DNA of 64,000 nucleotides from an uncultured Flavobacteriaceae bacterium (GTDB lineage Bacteria; Bacteroidota; Bacteroidia; Flavobacteriales; Flavobacteriaceae). Of this stretch, positions 62,122-64,000 are shown piece by piece; position 1 is the first letter of the stretch; each line of letters starts with the position of its first letter. The stretch spans positions 97,729 to 161,728 of the forward strand of contig CALSMD010000003.1 in the NCBI GenBank assembly GCA_943787365.1. The letters run 5' to 3'. A program made the position numbers and the translations under genes. The notes beneath the pieces were generated by a model that did no database searches, had not been told where the DNA came from, and saw only the letters and a list, made by a program, of their open reading frames with translations.

Positions 62122-62279
62122 AGGTATTTTCTGTTGAATTATTATCTAAAAAACGCTGCAAAATTACAAATTTAATGCGCAGTTTCCATAATATTTACTG
62201 ACATTTTTTTAATAAAAGTCTGCAATTTATTTTAGGCATAAAATTTGTTTATATTTACCTACTATTTTATAAGATTCAC

Positions 62280-63521
62280 ATGCTTAAACATCTATACATT
62301 CCATTTATTTTACTAGTATCATTTACTGGCTTTTCTCAAGTAGAAGAAGTTGAGCCTGATGACCTTATCAAAACGATTACTTTTAAAAGCAATACGAATC
62401 AATCGGAGTTACCTATTTTGACTCTTAATGAACGTCTGTATCTAGAGTTTGACGTGCTCAGCCCAGATGAGGACGATTATTATTATGTCATTGAGCATTA
62501 TAATTTTGACTGGACTAAATCTAAATTAATGAAGTCCGAATACCTTAAAGGACTCGACAACTTACGGATTGTCAATTATGAAAATTCTTTCAATACCTAT
62601 CAGATTTATTCCAATTACCGACTCCAAATTCCCAATAAACAAACGCGATTAAAGGTTACCGGAAATTATTTGATTAAAGTTTTTGATGAAGATGATGAAA
62701 TTGTTTTTAGTCGTAAGTTTATGGTCTATGAAAATCTGGCGAATGTGGGAATTCAACTCAAACGCTCACGGGATGTTAGGGATGTCAACACAAAGCAATC
62801 CGTTGACTTTGTAGTCAATACGACCAACTTCAGTTTTAACAACCCCAAACAAACCGTCAACACGGTCATACTTCAAAACAACAATTTAAAAACGGCTATT
62901 TCGGGTCTGAAACCTCAATATATTTTGGGCAATGAATTGATATACCGCTACACTACTGAATCCTCTTTTTGGGGCGGAAATGAGTATTTATATTTTGAAA
63001 CTAAAGATGTGAGAGGCACTAATTTAGGTGTGCAGTTCACCGATTTGGAGGATTTGTATCACAGTTTTTTATATTTAGACGGCAATCGTTATAACAGGGG
63101 TTACACCTACAACCCTGACATCAACGGAAATTTTCAAATTACTATTTTAGATCGGGACAACCCTTCTATCGAAGCCGATTATACGGTGGTCCATTTTTCG
63201 CTGCTAAATCCAGAATTGTCAAATGAATCCATTTACGTTTACGGAGCCTATAACAATTATGCTTTAAACGCATCAAATGAGATGGTTTTCAACCCTGACA
63301 GCGGTGTTTATGAAATTGCCATAAAACTCAAACAAGGTTTTTATAATTATAAATACGTCCTTGTAAATGCACAGGGAGAATTAGAAGAAGGCGTTATTAG
63401 CGGTGATTTTTATGAAACCGAAAACAATTATAAAGTGTTGGTCTATTATAGAGACTTGGGTGCACGTTATGACCGTATTGTCGGGTTTGGAGAAGGTAGC
63501 TCTACACAAATTGGCAATTAG
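62280..63521 (+). CDS. T9SS plug-family protein (DUF5103)
   Basis: A 413-aa secreted protein with a signal peptide (HLYIPFILLVSFTGFSQ). DUF5103 covers most of it: FDVLSPDEDDYYYVIEHYNF, EYLKGLDNLRIVNYENSFNT, LIKVFDEDDEIVFSRKFMVY and YVYGAYNNYALNASNEM. This family is annotated as the type IX secretion system plug, which seals the outer-membrane translocon in the absence of substrate, and it agrees with the sorting-domain protein at 34-38 kb. It is divergent from nqrA and monocistronic or coupled to apaG (56-bp gap). Confidence 0.88.
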   Translation: MLKHLYIPFILLVSFTGFSQVEEVEPDDLIKTITFKSNTNQSELPILTLNERLYLEFDVLSPDEDDYYYVIEHYNFDWTKSKLMKSEYLKGLDNLRIVNYENSFNTYQIYSNYRLQIPNKQTRLKVTGNYLIKVFDEDDEIVFSRKFMVYENLANVGIQLKRSRDVRDVNTKQSVDFVVNTTNFSFNNPKQTVNTVILQNNNLKTAISGLKPQYILGNELIYRYTTESSFWGGNEYLYFETKDVRGTNLGVQFTDLEDLYHSFLYLDGNRYNRGYTYNPDINGNFQITILDRDNPSIEADYTVVHFSLLNPELSNESIYVYGAYNNYALNASNEMVFNPDSGVYEIAIKLKQGFYNYKYVLVNAQGELEEGVISGDFYETENNYKVLVYYRDLGARYDRIVGFGEGSSTQIGN

Positions 63522-63577
63522 AGTATTTTGTTATAAATAATTTTTTAGTTTGACTAAATTCACTATTTTTATAGACT

Positions 63578-63964
63578 ATGATAGAACAAATCACCAAAGG
63601 CATAAAAATTTCGATTGAAACTGAATTTGAAGGCACTTTTTACAAAGATGAATGTATTCATTATGCGTTTAGCTATGAAATCGTGATTGAAAACCAGAGT
63701 CATGAGGTCGCCCAACTGATTGCAAGAAAATGGACTATTATGGAAGCACTTAATGAAAATGAAATCGTCATTGGCGAAGGTGTTGTTGGCGAAAAACCCA
63801 TCCTTCTTCCAAGCGATCGCCATTCTTATACTTCTGGATGTGTTTTGAAATCTCCCTTTGGCGCTATGAAAGGCAGCTACTTAATGGTAAATCCTTCCAA
63901 CTCAAAACAGTTCAAAGTGACCATTCCAACTTTTAAATTAAGTGCCTCATTTGCACAAAATTAA
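63578..63964 (+). CDS. apaG: ApaG domain protein
   Basis: A 128-aa fibronectin-III-like ApaG protein: ITKGIKISIETEFEG, FSYEIVIENQSHEVAQLIAR, VGEKPILLPSDRHSYTSGCV and GAMKGSYLMVNPSNSKQFKV follow the family throughout. Members are associated with Co2+/Mg2+ efflux and phosphate-ester metabolism, but the biochemical role is unsettled. It is complete and ends 36 bp before the window edge. Confidence 0.93.
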   Translation: MIEQITKGIKISIETEFEGTFYKDECIHYAFSYEIVIENQSHEVAQLIARKWTIMEALNENEIVIGEGVVGEKPILLPSDRHSYTSGCVLKSPFGAMKGSYLMVNPSNSKQFKVTIPTFKLSASFAQN

Positions 63965-64000
63965 ACTCCATTTAAAACTTAAACACCGACTATAAAGTGT

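Noticed and set aside
62122..62279. Riboswitch in the nqrA-plug intergenic region
   Set aside because: The 158 bp are AT-rich with no multi-stem structure; only a weak -7 element is visible.

Overview
The window is a contiguous piece of a low-GC Bacteroidota chromosome, almost certainly a marine member of the Flavobacteriaceae. The evidence is Bacteroidetes-type promoters (TTG, about 18-20 bp, TAnnTTTG), leaders without Shine-Dalgarno sequences, a secreted beta-propeller with a type IX secretion (T9SS) sorting domain, a T9SS plug-family protein, a full Na+-pumping NADH dehydrogenase (nqrA-F), mevalonate-pathway genes and the coaX-OMP-TPR-lptC-CorC-ppiD gene string. Most of the window is ordinary core genome; the accessory material is at about 22.3-25.5 kb, 40.8-44.5 kb and 49.5-54.1 kb.

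Layout. 1-9 kb: hemL (cut by the left edge), a LysM glucosaminidase, a PLP deaminase, a DUF5522 protein with urocanate hydratase, an ABC permease and a tail-specific protease. 8.9-13.7 kb: surE, a small membrane protein, lpxB, a ComEC/Rec2 protein and a thioredoxin. 13.8-20 kb: a peptide-scavenging block of two POT transporters and a dipeptidyl peptidase IV, with one GNAT gene. 20.2-22.3 kb: HMG-CoA reductase and a GHMP kinase (mevalonate route). 22.3-25.5 kb: an accessory island with a secreted hypothetical protein, a Fic protein whose catalytic His is replaced by Gln, and a lipoprotein, separated by repeats that look like cassette boundaries. 25.6-33.4 kb: a long minus-strand envelope operon ending in ppiD. 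33.5-40.1 kb: tRNA-Phe, a lipoprotein and a giant T9SS propeller (each with one frameshift), and an M13 peptidase.

40.8-41.5 kb is the most interesting stretch. Three tandem units on the minus strand each carry three spaced CCGTT-type operator sites, a perfect Bacteroidetes promoter with identical 20-bp spacing, a transcript of about 72 nt with a conserved AU-rich single-stranded core, and an intrinsic terminator. I read these as three sibling small RNAs. Their core is complementary to TTAACCAATT-type leaders in front of several genes in this window, including both POT transporters. A fourth operator array without an sRNA lies at 44.3 kb.

42-49.5 kb: a short SSB, a LacI-type regulator, gpmI, map, a DUF3050 protein and a methyltransferase. 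49.5-54.1 kb: a double-glycine bacteriocin-type cluster (C39-peptidase ABC transporter, thiol-redox protein, membrane protein, small HTH regulator, GG-leader peptide). 54.4-62.1 kb: apbE, a small conserved protein and nqrF-A, which together supply and form the Na+-NQR complex. 62.3 kb to the end: a T9SS plug-family protein and apaG.

Nine apparent one-base frameshifts lie between 34.0 and 56.7 kb, seven of them within 7.4 kb and several in short homopolymers of housekeeping genes. Sequencing or assembly error is the simplest explanation, so the broken genes are probably intact in the organism. All calls come from reading the sequence; no database search was run.
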